Source: JAIVJN01 sp036732565 (GTDB taxonomy: Bacteria > Acidobacteriota > Vicinamibacteria > Vicinamibacterales > UBA2999). Taken from it: a stretch of 21,784 nucleotides of DNA. Below are positions 8,620-16,950 of the stretch, one piece after another (positions within the stretch are counted from its first letter, which is position 1; each line of letters opens with the position of its first letter). Under the pieces are notes generated by a model. That model saw only the letters and a list, made by a program, of their open reading frames with translations. It did not search any database and was not told where the DNA came from. Made by a program: the position numbers and the translations under genes. The stretch is taken from NCBI GenBank assembly GCA_036732565.1, contig DAINCF010000039.1, forward strand, positions 1 through 21,784. The letters run 5' to 3'.

Positions 8620-9282
8620 ATGAACACCATCATCACCGTCGTCATCGCCGACGATCACCCGATCTTCCGCAAGGGGCTGCGTGAGGTGATCGATGCCGAC
8701 CCTACGCTGCGCGTCGTCGCCGAGACGGCGGACGGCGAATCAGCGCTGGCCGCGATCGAGGAGGCCCGACCCGACATCGCCGTGCTCGACGTCGACATGC
8801 CCGGCCGCGATGGCTTCGAGGTCATGCGCGCCGTGCGCGATCGGCGGTTGCCGACCCAGATCGTCTTCCTGACGATGCACAAGGACGAGCGTTTCCTCGA
8901 CAGCGCGCTCAACGCCGGGGTGAAGGGCTATGTGCTGAAGGACGGTGCGGTCACGGACATCATCGCCGCGATCAAGGCGGTCAAGGCGGGGCAGCACTTC
9001 CTCAGCCCGTCGCTCTCGACGCTGCTCGTCTCCAGGACCCGCCGGGTGCAGAAGCTGTCCAGCACGGTCCCCGCGCTCGAGACGCTGAGTCCGACCGAGC
9101 GGAAGGTGTTGAAGCTGCTCGCGGAATTCAAGACGACCAAAGAGATCGCCGACGTGCTCTGTGTCAGCCCGCGCACCGTCGATCACCATCGCGCCAACAT
9201 CGCGCTCAAGCTCGATCTCCGCGGCAATCACGCGCTCACTCGCTTTGCCGTGGCCCACCAATCGGTGATTCCCGATCCTTAG
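8620..9282 (+). CDS. NarL/LuxR-family response regulator, 220 aa
   Basis: A receiver domain (1-125) has acidic pocket D11/D12, phospho-acceptor D57 in VLDVDMP, T85 and K107 in YVLKDG. It is joined to a LuxR-type helix-turn-helix (about 154-212, LSPTERKVLKLL...TTKEIADVLCVSPRTVDHH). The frame is open far upstream (from 7384), but that stretch overlaps the kinase in another frame. MNTIITVVIADDHPIFRKGL is the canonical start. No strong ribosome site precedes it, and a REP-like hairpin sits just upstream. It is the likely DNA-binding partner of the sensor kinase and the best candidate to bind sites A and B (inference). Confidence 0.95.
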   Translation: MNTIITVVIADDHPIFRKGLREVIDADPTLRVVAETADGESALAAIEEARPDIAVLDVDMPGRDGFEVMRAVRDRRLPTQIVFLTMHKDERFLDSALNAGVKGYVLKDGAVTDIIAAIKAVKAGQHFLSPSLSTLLVSRTRRVQKLSSTVPALETLSPTERKVLKLLAEFKTTKEIADVLCVSPRTVDHHRANIALKLDLRGNHALTRFAVAHQSVIPDP

Positions 9283-9292
9283 GCTTGCGTGG

Positions 9293-9337
9293 GGGCTGGC
9301 TTTAGCCGGCCCTGGTCCGCCTGAAGGCGGACCCCAC
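9293..9337 (+). repeat. Tandem pair of tetraloop hairpins downstream of the response regulator (REP-like copy 2)
   Basis: The first hairpin is GGGCTGGC-TTTA-GCCGGCCC (9293-9312, one G-T pair). One base later comes GGTCCGCC-TGAA-GGCGGACC (9314-9333), followed by CCAC and matching the copy at 8580. They start 11 bases after the regulator stop. No U-run follows, so a simple intrinsic terminator is not certain. A dispersed REP-type element acting as terminator or mRNA stabiliser fits. Confidence 0.7.
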
Positions 9338-9350
9338 TTCTGCAGCAGGC

Positions 9351-9387
9351 GGTAGTCCTGCCTAGGTGATTCGGTACTAGTACCTAT
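9351..9387 (+). promoter_or_regulatory. Composite site B, near-duplicate of the site at 5159-5196
   Basis: The block reads GGTAGTCCTGCCTAGGTG, then AT, TCGGTAC, TAGTA, CCTAT. Relative to site A the first 18 bases differ at two positions, and the other elements are conserved in order with almost the same spacing. The second half contains a perfect palindrome, GGTACTAGTACC (9373-9384). It lies about 80 bases before the start of the secreted protein gene at 9467. Confidence 0.6.
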
Positions 9388-9466
9388 CCACAAAGGGCAA
9401 TCTCGCCGATTCCCGCGCGCGCGCCGGTCGCGCATCATGCCGCCCATCTTGGGAAAGGACGGCACG

Positions 9467-12223
9467 ATGCAGCGACGACAGTTGGCGAGATTCGGCGTGA
9501 GCGTGGCGGTGTTGATGGCGCTGGCCGGTGGCGCCGGTACACGGATGCCGATGGTGTCGTCGTGGACGATGCCAACGGTGTCCGCACAAGGTGGCTTCAT
9601 CGCCGTGACGAGCACGGCGCAGGAAGTGACGGTGAACGCGCCAAGCGGCATTGCCAATGGCAACTGCACCTTAGGCGAGGCGATGCTGGCGGCGAACGCC
9701 GGAGCGTCGGTCGACGGCTGTCAAGTGCAGGGCTCGGCGCCGTACAGCATCGATCTGCAACAAGGACAGACCTATGTGCTATCCGAGGTGGCGAACTGGT
9801 GGTACGGTCCGAATGCGCTGCCGCCCGTAGCCAATGCGATGATCTTCGACGGCCACGGCGCGACGCTGCAGGTGCCGAGTGGCACCGTGCGGCTGCGGTT
9901 CTTCTACGTCGGTGCGAACCCCACCGCGACGGGGACGCTCGGGTATCACACGCCGGGCGCCGGCTCACTCACCTTGCGTGAGCTCACGCTCACCGGCGGG
10001 AGGCAACACGGAGGGGACTCGCAATTCGGTGGCGGCGGCGCAGGGATGGGCGGCGCCATCTTCAATCATGGCCTGTTGCTCCTCGACCGGGTCACCCTGC
10101 AGGACAACCGGGCGTCCGGAGGCAACACCCTCTTGTCTTCTGAGGACAACCACTCGGGCGGGGGCATGGGACAGAAGCCCGTTGTTGACGGAAACTGGGA
10201 CGAACACGGCGGCGGATTTGGCGGACCGGTGAGCCCCGCTGGGAGCCGGGGATATCCGGGTCTTGGTGGGGGCGGGTTTGGGCCGAACGACCACAGTCCT
10301 TCTGAGTCATCGAACGGAGGAGGTGTTTCGGACGGACTGGGTGGAAGATCATTTTCCGGGGATTACAGGGGCGGCGCGGGCAGCGGCGCCGGCTTTGCGC
10401 GGGGAGGTGATTTCGGGTATGGCGGACTCTTTACGGGGTTTGCCGGCGGCGGCGGCGGCGTCGGTGGTGGCGGGGGTGGATGCGATTCCTACAAGCGAGC
10501 CGGTGCGCCGTGCGGTTCCGGTGGCTTCGGCGGTGGAGGCGGTGGGGAATTCTTCGATGACCACCAACCGGGATTTGGAGGCTTCGGCGGCGGTGGTGGA
10601 AACAGCGGATATGGCGGTTTTGGAGGCGGTGCCGGTAGCCGCCACCTCGGCGGGGGCGGCGCCGGCATGGGTGGGGCTCTGTTCAACCATGGAGGCACCG
10701 TCATCGTGCTCGCGAGCACGCTGACGGCGAACGACGCGACGGGAGGAAGCGCACTCTACCCCTTTGAGAATCCTCAAAGCGGCAGCGGCTTCGGCGGCGC
10801 GATCTTCAATCTGAACGGGCGGGTCGAGATTCTGGCGAGCACCTTGACCGCGAATGAGGTCCACAGAGGCGTGGGCGAGGTGGCGGGCAGCGAGGCGGGT
10901 GGTGCCGTCTACAGCCTCGCCTACACCTTGCTCCAGCGTCAGGCGTCGCTGGTCATCGCCAACAGCATTCTCTCCGGCAGTTCGACAGGCGAGACGCCGA
11001 CGTCCGACGTGGTGAGCTATCAGCCGGCGAACCTCCTGCCAGCCTCGTGTATCAACTGCGCGAACCAGGCGACCGTGACGCTGATGTTCGCCGGCGCCGC
11101 CAACATCGTCCAGCAGCTGCTCGTCATTGGTGGTTCGACGAGCGGCCCGGCGCCAATTGCAGCTGACCCATTGCTCCAGCCGCTGGCCGACAACGGCGGG
11201 CCGACGATGACGTTCGGGCTTCAGCCGGGTAGTCCCGCGCTCGATGTGGCAGGGCCGCAGGTGCATCCCGAGACGTTCTCGGTGATCGTCGTCGACCAAC
11301 GCGGTATCTCACGACCGGCAGATCTGCTGGCGGTGAGCAACGGCGCGGGAAACGGCACCGACCTCGGCGCGTTCGAGTTCCAATGCAGCGCCATTGCGCT
11401 CCCGTCCAGCGCACCGCCCAACGGCACGCTGAACACCGCCTACGCGCATACGTTCACCGCCACGGGCGGCACGGCGCCTTACACCTTCTTCGCCACAGCG
11501 CTGCCACCTGGGCTCTCGTTGACCAGCGCGGGACAGCTCACCGGAACGCCGACGGCCGGCGGGACCTTCGAGTTCACGGTGGGTGTCTACGACGCGTACG
11601 GCTGCACGAACAACGGGCACTACAGCCTCACGATCGCCGATTCGACGTGCGGCATCGGCCTCACACCGGCGACGCTCGCGCAACCCTACGTCGCGATCCC
11701 GTATTGGCAGATGCTGGGCACCAGCGGTGGCAGCAAGTACATCCTCAGCGTCACCGCCGGCATGTTGCCGCATGGCGTGCAGCTCGTCTCGACGTCGAGC
11801 GGCTCGGCGCTCCTCGGTATTCCGAAAACGCCGGGGACGTACACGTTCACCATCACCGGCGCAAAGTCCGGCTCGACTTGCCGTCCGACGCGCACTTACA
11901 CGGTGACGATTCCCAAGACGGTGGTCCCACTGCTGACGTGCGTGCAGAAAATCAACAGCACGACCTATCGCGGTACGTTCGGCTTCGACAACACGACCGG
12001 CGGCAGTGTGACGATCCCTGTGGGTGCAGACAACTACTTCACGCCCGGCGCGCAGAACCGCGGACAGGCCACGGTCTTTCCCACCGGAACAACGACCGCG
12101 GCGTTCAGCATCACGTTCACGGCCAATCACAACAACAACGATCTCGCCGTGTGGTTCCTGCGTGGACCCGACGGCCAGAAGCGCCTCGTGACCGTGACCA
12201 GGGCGACCTACGGCTGTCAATGA
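9467..12223 (+). CDS. Secreted glycine-rich beta-helix protein with choice-of-anchor Q and Ig-like domains
   Basis: The ATG at 9467 is chosen over 9437 because GGGAAAGGA lies 7 bases upstream and MQRRQLARFGVSVAVLMALAGG is a good export signal. The protein has 918 residues. A CSLREA-like opening (ITVTST-like start, NGNCTLGEAMLAAN) leads into right-handed beta-helix rungs. A Gly-rich stretch (about 185-405) interrupts the helix, flanked by two near-identical rungs containing GGGGAGMGGA(I/L)FNHG. The helix resumes and ends in a choice-of-anchor Q segment (about 575-645, NGGPTMTFGLQPGSPALD ... GTDLGAFEFQC). Two He_PIG-like Ig folds (about 645-815) and a cysteine-bracketed C-terminal domain (about 820-918) follow. 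It is probably a cell-surface or matrix adhesin. Composite site B and the neighbouring two-component cluster suggest regulated expression. No catalytic motif is recognised. Confidence 0.88.
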   Translation: MQRRQLARFGVSVAVLMALAGGAGTRMPMVSSWTMPTVSAQGGFIAVTSTAQEVTVNAPSGIANGNCTLGEAMLAANAGASVDGCQVQGSAPYSIDLQQGQTYVLSEVANWWYGPNALPPVANAMIFDGHGATLQVPSGTVRLRFFYVGANPTATGTLGYHTPGAGSLTLRELTLTGGRQHGGDSQFGGGGAGMGGAIFNHGLLLLDRVTLQDNRASGGNTLLSSEDNHSGGGMGQKPVVDGNWDEHGGGFGGPVSPAGSRGYPGLGGGGFGPNDHSPSESSNGGGVSDGLGGRSFSGDYRGGAGSGAGFARGGDFGYGGLFTGFAGGGGGVGGGGGGCDSYKRAGAPCGSGGFGGGGGGEFFDDHQPGFGGFGGGGGNSGYGGFGGGAGSRHLGGGGAGMGGALFNHGGTVIVLASTLTANDATGGSALYPFENPQSGSGFGGAIFNLNGRVEILASTLTANEVHRGVGEVAGSEAGGAVYSLAYTLLQRQASLVIANSILSGSSTGETPTSDVVSYQPANLLPASCINCANQATVTLMFAGAANIVQQLLVIGGSTSGPAPIAADPLLQPLADNGGPTMTFGLQPGSPALDVAGPQVHPETFSVIVVDQRGISRPADLLAVSNGAGNGTDLGAFEFQCSAIALPSSAPPNGTLNTAYAHTFTATGGTAPYTFFATALPPGLSLTSAGQLTGTPTAGGTFEFTVGVYDAYGCTNNGHYSLTIADSTCGIGLTPATLAQPYVAIPYWQMLGTSGGSKYILSVTAGMLPHGVQLVSTSSGSALLGIPKTPGTYTFTITGAKSGSTCRPTRTYTVTIPKTVVPLLTCVQKINSTTYRGTFGFDNTTGGSVTIPVGADNYFTPGAQNRGQATVFPTGTTTAAFSITFTANHNNNDLAVWFLRGPDGQKRLVTVTRATYGCQ

Positions 12224-12270
12224 ATGGTCGTTGGGATAGCGAGACCGATCGAACACTTCGACGTACGGAG

Positions 12271-12292
12271 GGCCGGCGCGTGCGCGTCGGCC
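12271..12292. terminator. Hairpin between convergent genes
   Basis: GGCCGGCGCG and CGCGTCGGCC are separated by TG and pair with one G-T wobble. The hairpin lies in the 116-base gap between the convergent secreted protein and FAD oxidase genes. No T-run flanks it, so a bidirectional terminator is plausible but not proven. Confidence 0.45.
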
Positions 12293-12339
12293 ACCGTCGT
12301 CGTTTCCGGCGCCCGAACCTGCGGAACGCTCACGACGTG

Positions 12340-13701
12340 CTAGTCGCCGAAGACCGATTTCCAGTGGCGGTACCACTCGCTCTGAAAACGCTCCTTCGGA
12401 TCGAACCGCTGCTTCTCCTGCAGGAAGTCGAGAAACCGCGGGTGTCCGGCGAGCATCTGCTCGCGTGTGGCCCAGCGGTGATAGGTGAGGAAGAAGCTCC
12501 CGCCGCGCTCGAGGGCGCGGTCGATGATCCGGCGGAAATCCGTCTGCGCCTTGATCAGACCCGGCGGATCGTGGCGCACGTGCAGATTGAAAATGATGCA
12601 CGCACGGTTCCCTTGCGCCCACGGCAGGAAGCTCTCATCGTCCGGCTCGATGACGCGAATCGTTCCATAGATGAACTCGACATCGTGCCGCCGGAAATCG
12701 TCGCGGCAGGCGCGCATGAAGTCGGTGAGGTGGATGCGCGGCACGTACACCTCAGTGATCATCTCGCTCGCCGGCGGTCCGCCGAGCTGTTCGTGGTAGC
12801 CATCCACGTACACGCCCATCTGCAGCAGGTCGGACCGATAGACCTGCCCGTCCGTCGCCCGGTAGTGCGCGGCGTACAGATCGAACGCGCGTCCCTTGTC
12901 ATCGTGGGCCAGTTTCAGGAGCACTTGCCACTGCTCCGCCGACAACTCGGCTGCCGAGGCGGTGAGCGGCTCCTCGGGTCCGATCGGCAGGTAGGCGGAG
13001 AGGACGCCTTTGTTCATGAATCCCGGCGCGGATGCGTCGGTGATGAACTGGAAGTCTCCGTACTCGAACCCGTGTGCCAGCCGCTCGTCGAACGTGGCTT
13101 CGACCTCCTCCAGGGTGGTGATCTCGACTACGCGTTTCATGTGCTGCCGCGGCACCAGGCGAAGCGTGACTTCGCAGATGACGCCGAACAGACCGTAACC
13201 GCCGATGGCCAACCGGAAGAGATCGCCGTTCTCGCTGCGGCTACAGCGCCGCACCCGGCCGTCGGCATCGACGAGCGTGAACGCTTCGACGTCGTCGACG
13301 AACGGCTTGTAGCGCAGCCCGCGGCCGTGCACGTTCGCCGACAACGAGCCACCCAGGGACAGTCTGTCCGCGCCGGTCTGCTTCTGGCGAAACGTGAGCG
13401 GCTGGTCCGATCCACGTTGCACCGCCTCGAGCGCGGTCGCCAGCTCCGGCCACTGCATGCCGGCGCCGACCGTCACCAGGCGCCGGGCCGCGTCGAGCTC
13501 TAGACCCTCCGAAAGCTTGCTCATATCGAGCTGCAGCGCGCCCTCGCAGAACTGCTGCCCGCCCATGGCGTGCCGTCCGCCGCATATCGAGATGACCCTC
13601 GCGCGTTGCACGGCCGCCGCGGCGTCGGCGGTCGAGCGGACTTCACACAGCTCGCCGACGCGCGTCGCGTTCAATCGGGAATGAATGTCGTTGAGTACCA
13701 T
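12340..13701 (-). CDS. FAD-binding oxidoreductase (PCMH/VAO-type FAD-linked oxidase), 453 aa
   Basis: The N-terminal FAD domain has VISICGGRHAMGGQQF (about 36-51; H44 is at the position often used for flavin attachment) and GADRLSLGGSLSANVHGRG (110-128). LVDADGRVRRCS and IGGYGLFGVICEVTLRLVP follow. The C-terminal substrate domain ends in a W-rich tail (EWYRHWKSVFGD). Overall it resembles the aldonolactone oxidase/DprE1/DHCR24 branch of VAO flavoproteins, but the substrate cannot be assigned. The ATG at 13701 has AGGTGAG 5-6 bases upstream. It lies 31 bases downstream of the methyltransferase gene on the same strand, so the two likely form an operon and may act on one small molecule (inference). 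Confidence 0.88.
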   Translation of the reverse strand: MVLNDIHSRLNATRVGELCEVRSTADAAAAVQRARVISICGGRHAMGGQQFCEGALQLDMSKLSEGLELDAARRLVTVGAGMQWPELATALEAVQRGSDQPLTFRQKQTGADRLSLGGSLSANVHGRGLRYKPFVDDVEAFTLVDADGRVRRCSRSENGDLFRLAIGGYGLFGVICEVTLRLVPRQHMKRVVEITTLEEVEATFDERLAHGFEYGDFQFITDASAPGFMNKGVLSAYLPIGPEEPLTASAAELSAEQWQVLLKLAHDDKGRAFDLYAAHYRATDGQVYRSDLLQMGVYVDGYHEQLGGPPASEMITEVYVPRIHLTDFMRACRDDFRRHDVEFIYGTIRVIEPDDESFLPWAQGNRACIIFNLHVRHDPPGLIKAQTDFRRIIDRALERGGSFFLTYHRWATREQMLAGHPRFLDFLQEKQRFDPKERFQSEWYRHWKSVFGD

Positions 13702-13732
13702 CGCTCACCTTCGTCGGCGCAACCGTCGGTCA

Positions 13733-14650
13733 TCAACCCGCACGCTCGGCGAGGCAGATGCCCTCGCCCTCGGCAAGCGTGTCCGCTATCCTCAGTGGCT
13801 CGAGGTAGCGGTCGCGCAAGAGTCTGGCGTCGGCCACTTCGACGACGCGCCATCCAAGTGGCGCGAGAAACGATGGAAGACTCGGCGGCGCGATGCCCCA
13901 TACAAAAGACTCGCCCCGCATCTGAAGCCAGGCGTCCACTGCGCCTGCGTGCGAGCGTCGAAACGCGATCCTGCCCTCGGCATCCGGCTCCATGAACGTC
14001 CACACGATGCGCGCACCGCGGCCGCCCAACTGCGCCGCCGTCGAGAGCGTCGCCGAGAGGGTCTGCTCGGTCAAGTACATGCTGACGCCTTCGAGCACGA
14101 AGAAACTGGAACCGGTCTGCGCGAACGGTCCCAGCGCGTCGGCGAGCGGCGTTGTCGAAAGGTCGGCTGCCACGAGGTGAAGGCCTGGCGGCACATCGTC
14201 GCCCAGCGCACGCCGCTTTCTCGCTTGCGTCGCCGGGTGATCGACTTCGATGCAGCGCACGCCCGGATGCTCGCTGGTCAGCCGGTACGCCAGGGTGTCG
14301 AAGCCTGCCCCGAGGACGACGATCTGCTCGCCGCCGCTGTCGAGAAACGCACGCGCGGCGTCTTCGATGAAGCGCTTGCGCGCCGCGTAGTGGAGCTGAA
14401 TGCCGGGCAGCAACCGACGCTCAATGCCATGCACGAGGCGGCGCACACCCGGAAGTGAGAGCAGCCTGGTGAGCGCAAGCTTCCGCGGCGCTGCGGCACG
14501 CAGGAAGCGCTCGCACAGCGGTGCGGTTCCCGCCGGCAACAGCGGAGCGAGCCTGCCATCGCGTGAGAGAAAGACGGCGCTCTGGGCAATCAACTCGGCG
14601 GTCGCGCTGGCACGGGGCGCCCATGAAACACCTGGCTCCCAGGTCGGCAT
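13733..14650 (-). CDS. Class I SAM-dependent methyltransferase, leucine carboxymethyltransferase-like (PF04072 type), 305 aa
   Basis: The fold is recognised by motif I IVVLGAGFDTLAYRL (about 110-124), the acidic ribose-binding strand CIEVDHPATQARKR (about 133-146), AADLSTTPLADAL, and the family motif FVLEGVSMYLTEQ. This is the LCM/TIGR00027 group, common in mycobacteria and acidobacteria, mostly O-methyltransferases of unknown substrate. The chosen ATG at 14650 follows CCGGAG immediately, so a slightly later start is possible. It is the first gene of a two-gene minus-strand unit with the FAD oxidase and is divergent from the kinase gene. Confidence 0.88.
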   Translation of the reverse strand: MPTWEPGVSWAPRASATAELIAQSAVFLSRDGRLAPLLPAGTAPLCERFLRAAAPRKLALTRLLSLPGVRRLVHGIERRLLPGIQLHYAARKRFIEDAARAFLDSGGEQIVVLGAGFDTLAYRLTSEHPGVRCIEVDHPATQARKRRALGDDVPPGLHLVAADLSTTPLADALGPFAQTGSSFFVLEGVSMYLTEQTLSATLSTAAQLGGRGARIVWTFMEPDAEGRIAFRRSHAGAVDAWLQMRGESFVWGIAPPSLPSFLAPLGWRVVEVADARLLRDRYLEPLRIADTLAEGEGICLAERAG

Positions 14651-14820
14651 CTCCGGTTGATCCTACGGCCTTGACGGTGGGATTCGCTGCCAGGAAATTC
14701 GGAGCTCATTAGAAAGCACCTCGATTGACGCGGTTTCGCTTGCAGAGTACGAAGTCCGATGGGGCGGAGCGTCGGACGAGCACAGCCTTTTCGCGCTCGC
14801 TCTGTTATAACGTCGTCGTG
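14651..14820. promoter_or_regulatory. Divergent promoter region, kinase and methyltransferase
   Basis: On the plus strand there is an extended -10-like sequence, TGTTATAAC (14803-14811), 9 bases before the kinase ATG. Used as such, it would give an almost leaderless mRNA. A second candidate further upstream is TTGACG (14725-14730), 17 bases, TACGAA (14748-14753). The open frame continues to 14725, but the protein before the ATG at 14821 does not resemble a kinase N-terminus. I see no clear promoter for the methyltransferase. Confidence 0.35.
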
Positions 14821-16926
14821 ATGATCGGCGGAATGCTCGGCCACTACCGTGTCCTCTCGAAGATTGGCGAAGGCGGAATGGGCGTCGTGTATCGCGCCCA
14901 CGATGAAGTCCTCCAGCGCGACGTTGCCTTGAAGGCGCTTTCGGAACGGGTGATCGAGCGGTGGGGCAAAGAGCAGCTCCTGCACGAAGCGCGATCATCC
15001 TCCGCACTCAACCACCCCAACGTCTGTACCGTGTACGAGATCGTCGAAATCGATGGCAGTCTCTACATCGCCATGGAGCTGGTCGAGGGCAAGCCTCTGA
15101 ACGAGCTGATTGGTGACACGGGACTACCGGTCGAGTCTGCCTTGCACTATGGCGCACAGCTGGCCGCCGCCCTCGCGCATGCGCACGGACGCCGCATCGT
15201 TCATCACGACCTGAAGAGCTCGAATGTGGTCGTGACGCCCGAAGGTCTGGTGAAAGTACTCGACTTTGGACTGGCACGCCGGGCGCCGTCGGAGACACCA
15301 GACGACCAGACCATTGCGCCCACGATACCGAAAACCGGCAGCGAGGTGAGTGGCACGCTGTCCTACATGGCCCCGGAGATTCTGCGCGGCGAATCGGGCG
15401 ACGCGCGCAGCGACCTCTGGGCGCTCGGCGTCGTCCTCTACGAGGCGGCGGCGGGCCAGCTGCCGTTCCGAGGCAACACCCCGTTCGAGACGAGCGCGGC
15501 GATCATGAACACCATGCCCGCGCCGCTGCCGTCGCGGGTGCCGCCCGGACTCTGGTCAATCATCCAGCGCTGCCTGTCGAAGGAGCCATCACAGCGTTAC
15601 CAGCGAGCCAGCGAAGTGCAGGCCGCCCTCGAGGCGGTCGAATCGGCTTCGATGACCGCAATCCCAGCGTCGAGTCAGCCATCAGGCTTCACAACGATGG
15701 TCAGCCGCGGCACTCGACACCTGCGGATCAGCAGGGGTGACGTGCTGCTACTCGTGGGTACCACGAAGGGCGCGTTTCTCTTGCGCTCGACCGGCCGACG
15801 ATCGCGATGGGAGATCGCCGGACCCTACCTTCACGGGCACGCCGTCTACGCGATGGCGTACGACGGACGTGGCGATCGACGTCGACTCTGGGCGTCTACC
15901 CAGAACTACTGGGGGACGTTTCTCCGTTCGAGCGACGACTTCGGGCGAAGCTGGACGAGTCCGCTCGAAGCCAACCTGAAGTTCCCAGCAGAGTGCGGAA
16001 CCTCGCTCAAGAACATCTGGCAGATCTCGTTCAGCGGCGACGACAAGGACGTGATGTACTGCGGAGTCGAGCCGGCCGCGCTGTTCGAATCGCGGGATAC
16101 CGGGGAGTCGTGGTCGCTCGTCCGTGGCCTGTTCGATCACCCCCATCGCCCACGCTGGTCGCCTGGGAATGGCGGCCTCGCGCTGCACACCATCCTCGAG
16201 GATCCCGTCAATCCTCTGCGAATGTACGTGGCTATCTCGGCGGGCGGTGTGTACCGCTCCGATGATGGCGGACGTAGTTGGGATGCCCGCAATCGCGGCA
16301 TTCGGGTCGTCTTTCAGCCCGAACGCTACCCGGAGTTCGGCCAGTGCGTTCACAAGATCGTGCTGCATCCGGCGCGCCCGGAGCGCCTGTTCCTGCAGAA
16401 TCACTGGGGGCTGTATCGATCGGACGATGGCGCCGAGAGCTGGCAGGACATTGCCGCCGGCGTGCCGTCCGACTTCGGGTTCGCGATGGTGATGCATCCG
16501 CACGATCCCGACTGCGTGTACGTCGTGCCTGTGGAATCCGACGAGTTTCGCTGCGCGCCAGAGGGACGCCTGCGCGTCTATCGGACACGCAACGCCGGCG
16601 CGTCGTGGGAGCCGCTGTCGCGTGGCCTTCCCCAGAAGGGCGCGTATGAAACCGTGCTCCGCGATGCCATGGCTGCCGACGGGCTCGACCCTGCGGGCAT
16701 CTACTTCGGAACGCGCAGCGGCCAGATTTTCGGATCCAGTGACGAAGGAAGGAACTGGAAATGTCTGATCGCCGGGCTGCCGCCGGTCGTCTGCGTGAAG
16801 ACGTCGTTGATTGGCGATCCGCGTGCCGTCCGCGTACCGAAAGTCGTCGGACGGGACCGATCCCGGCCCGTGGTGCGCAAGCGTGGCGGCGCGAGCCCGA
16901 AACCTACAACTCGCCGTAGACGATGA
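14821..16926 (+). CDS. Ser/Thr protein kinase fused to a BNR/Asp-box beta-propeller, 701 aa
   Basis: The N-terminal kinase (about 9-285) is complete: glycine loop IGEGGMGVVY (15-24), VALK (K38), catalytic loop HHDLKSSN (D130, K132, N135; Arg before the Asp is replaced by His129), DFG (148-150), GTLSYMAPE and the GVVLYEAAAG region. After a short linker, about 305-701 forms a BNR propeller starting VLLLVGTTKGAFLLRS. It has six Asp-box repeats, the clearest YRSDDGGRSW and YRSDDGAESW, at about 369, 421, 477, 532, 586 and 637. The tail is basic (KPTTRRRR). Acidobacterial PknB-type kinases usually have a membrane helix before their sensor; I see none here, so the whole protein is predicted cytosolic. 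Free-standing BNR proteins of this kind are, from memory, often beside a MoaD/ThiS gene, and one follows after 24 bases. Confidence 0.9.
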   Translation: MIGGMLGHYRVLSKIGEGGMGVVYRAHDEVLQRDVALKALSERVIERWGKEQLLHEARSSSALNHPNVCTVYEIVEIDGSLYIAMELVEGKPLNELIGDTGLPVESALHYGAQLAAALAHAHGRRIVHHDLKSSNVVVTPEGLVKVLDFGLARRAPSETPDDQTIAPTIPKTGSEVSGTLSYMAPEILRGESGDARSDLWALGVVLYEAAAGQLPFRGNTPFETSAAIMNTMPAPLPSRVPPGLWSIIQRCLSKEPSQRYQRASEVQAALEAVESASMTAIPASSQPSGFTTMVSRGTRHLRISRGDVLLLVGTTKGAFLLRSTGRRSRWEIAGPYLHGHAVYAMAYDGRGDRRRLWASTQNYWGTFLRSSDDFGRSWTSPLEANLKFPAECGTSLKNIWQISFSGDDKDVMYCGVEPAALFESRDTGESWSLVRGLFDHPHRPRWSPGNGGLALHTILEDPVNPLRMYVAISAGGVYRSDDGGRSWDARNRGIRVVFQPERYPEFGQCVHKIVLHPARPERLFLQNHWGLYRSDDGAESWQDIAAGVPSDFGFAMVMHPHDPDCVYVVPVESDEFRCAPEGRLRVYRTRNAGASWEPLSRGLPQKGAYETVLRDAMAADGLDPAGIYFGTRSGQIFGSSDEGRNWKCLIAGLPPVVCVKTSLIGDPRAVRVPKVVGRDRSRPVVRKRGGASPKPTTRRRR

Positions 16927-16950
16927 CGGTCAAAGCCGGGAGTTTTCCAG

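Noticed and set aside
10010..10690. Gly-rich region as a tandem DNA repeat
   Set aside because: Period and codons vary, with no exact repeating unit; it is a compositional bias of the protein.
11383..13503. Plus-strand open frame of 706 codons
   Set aside because: It overlaps the secreted protein in another frame and lies antisense to the FAD oxidase. It shows no domain of its own.
14725..14820. Extended kinase N-terminus from a TTG at 14725
   Set aside because: The added 32 residues are unlike any kinase start and overlap likely promoter elements.
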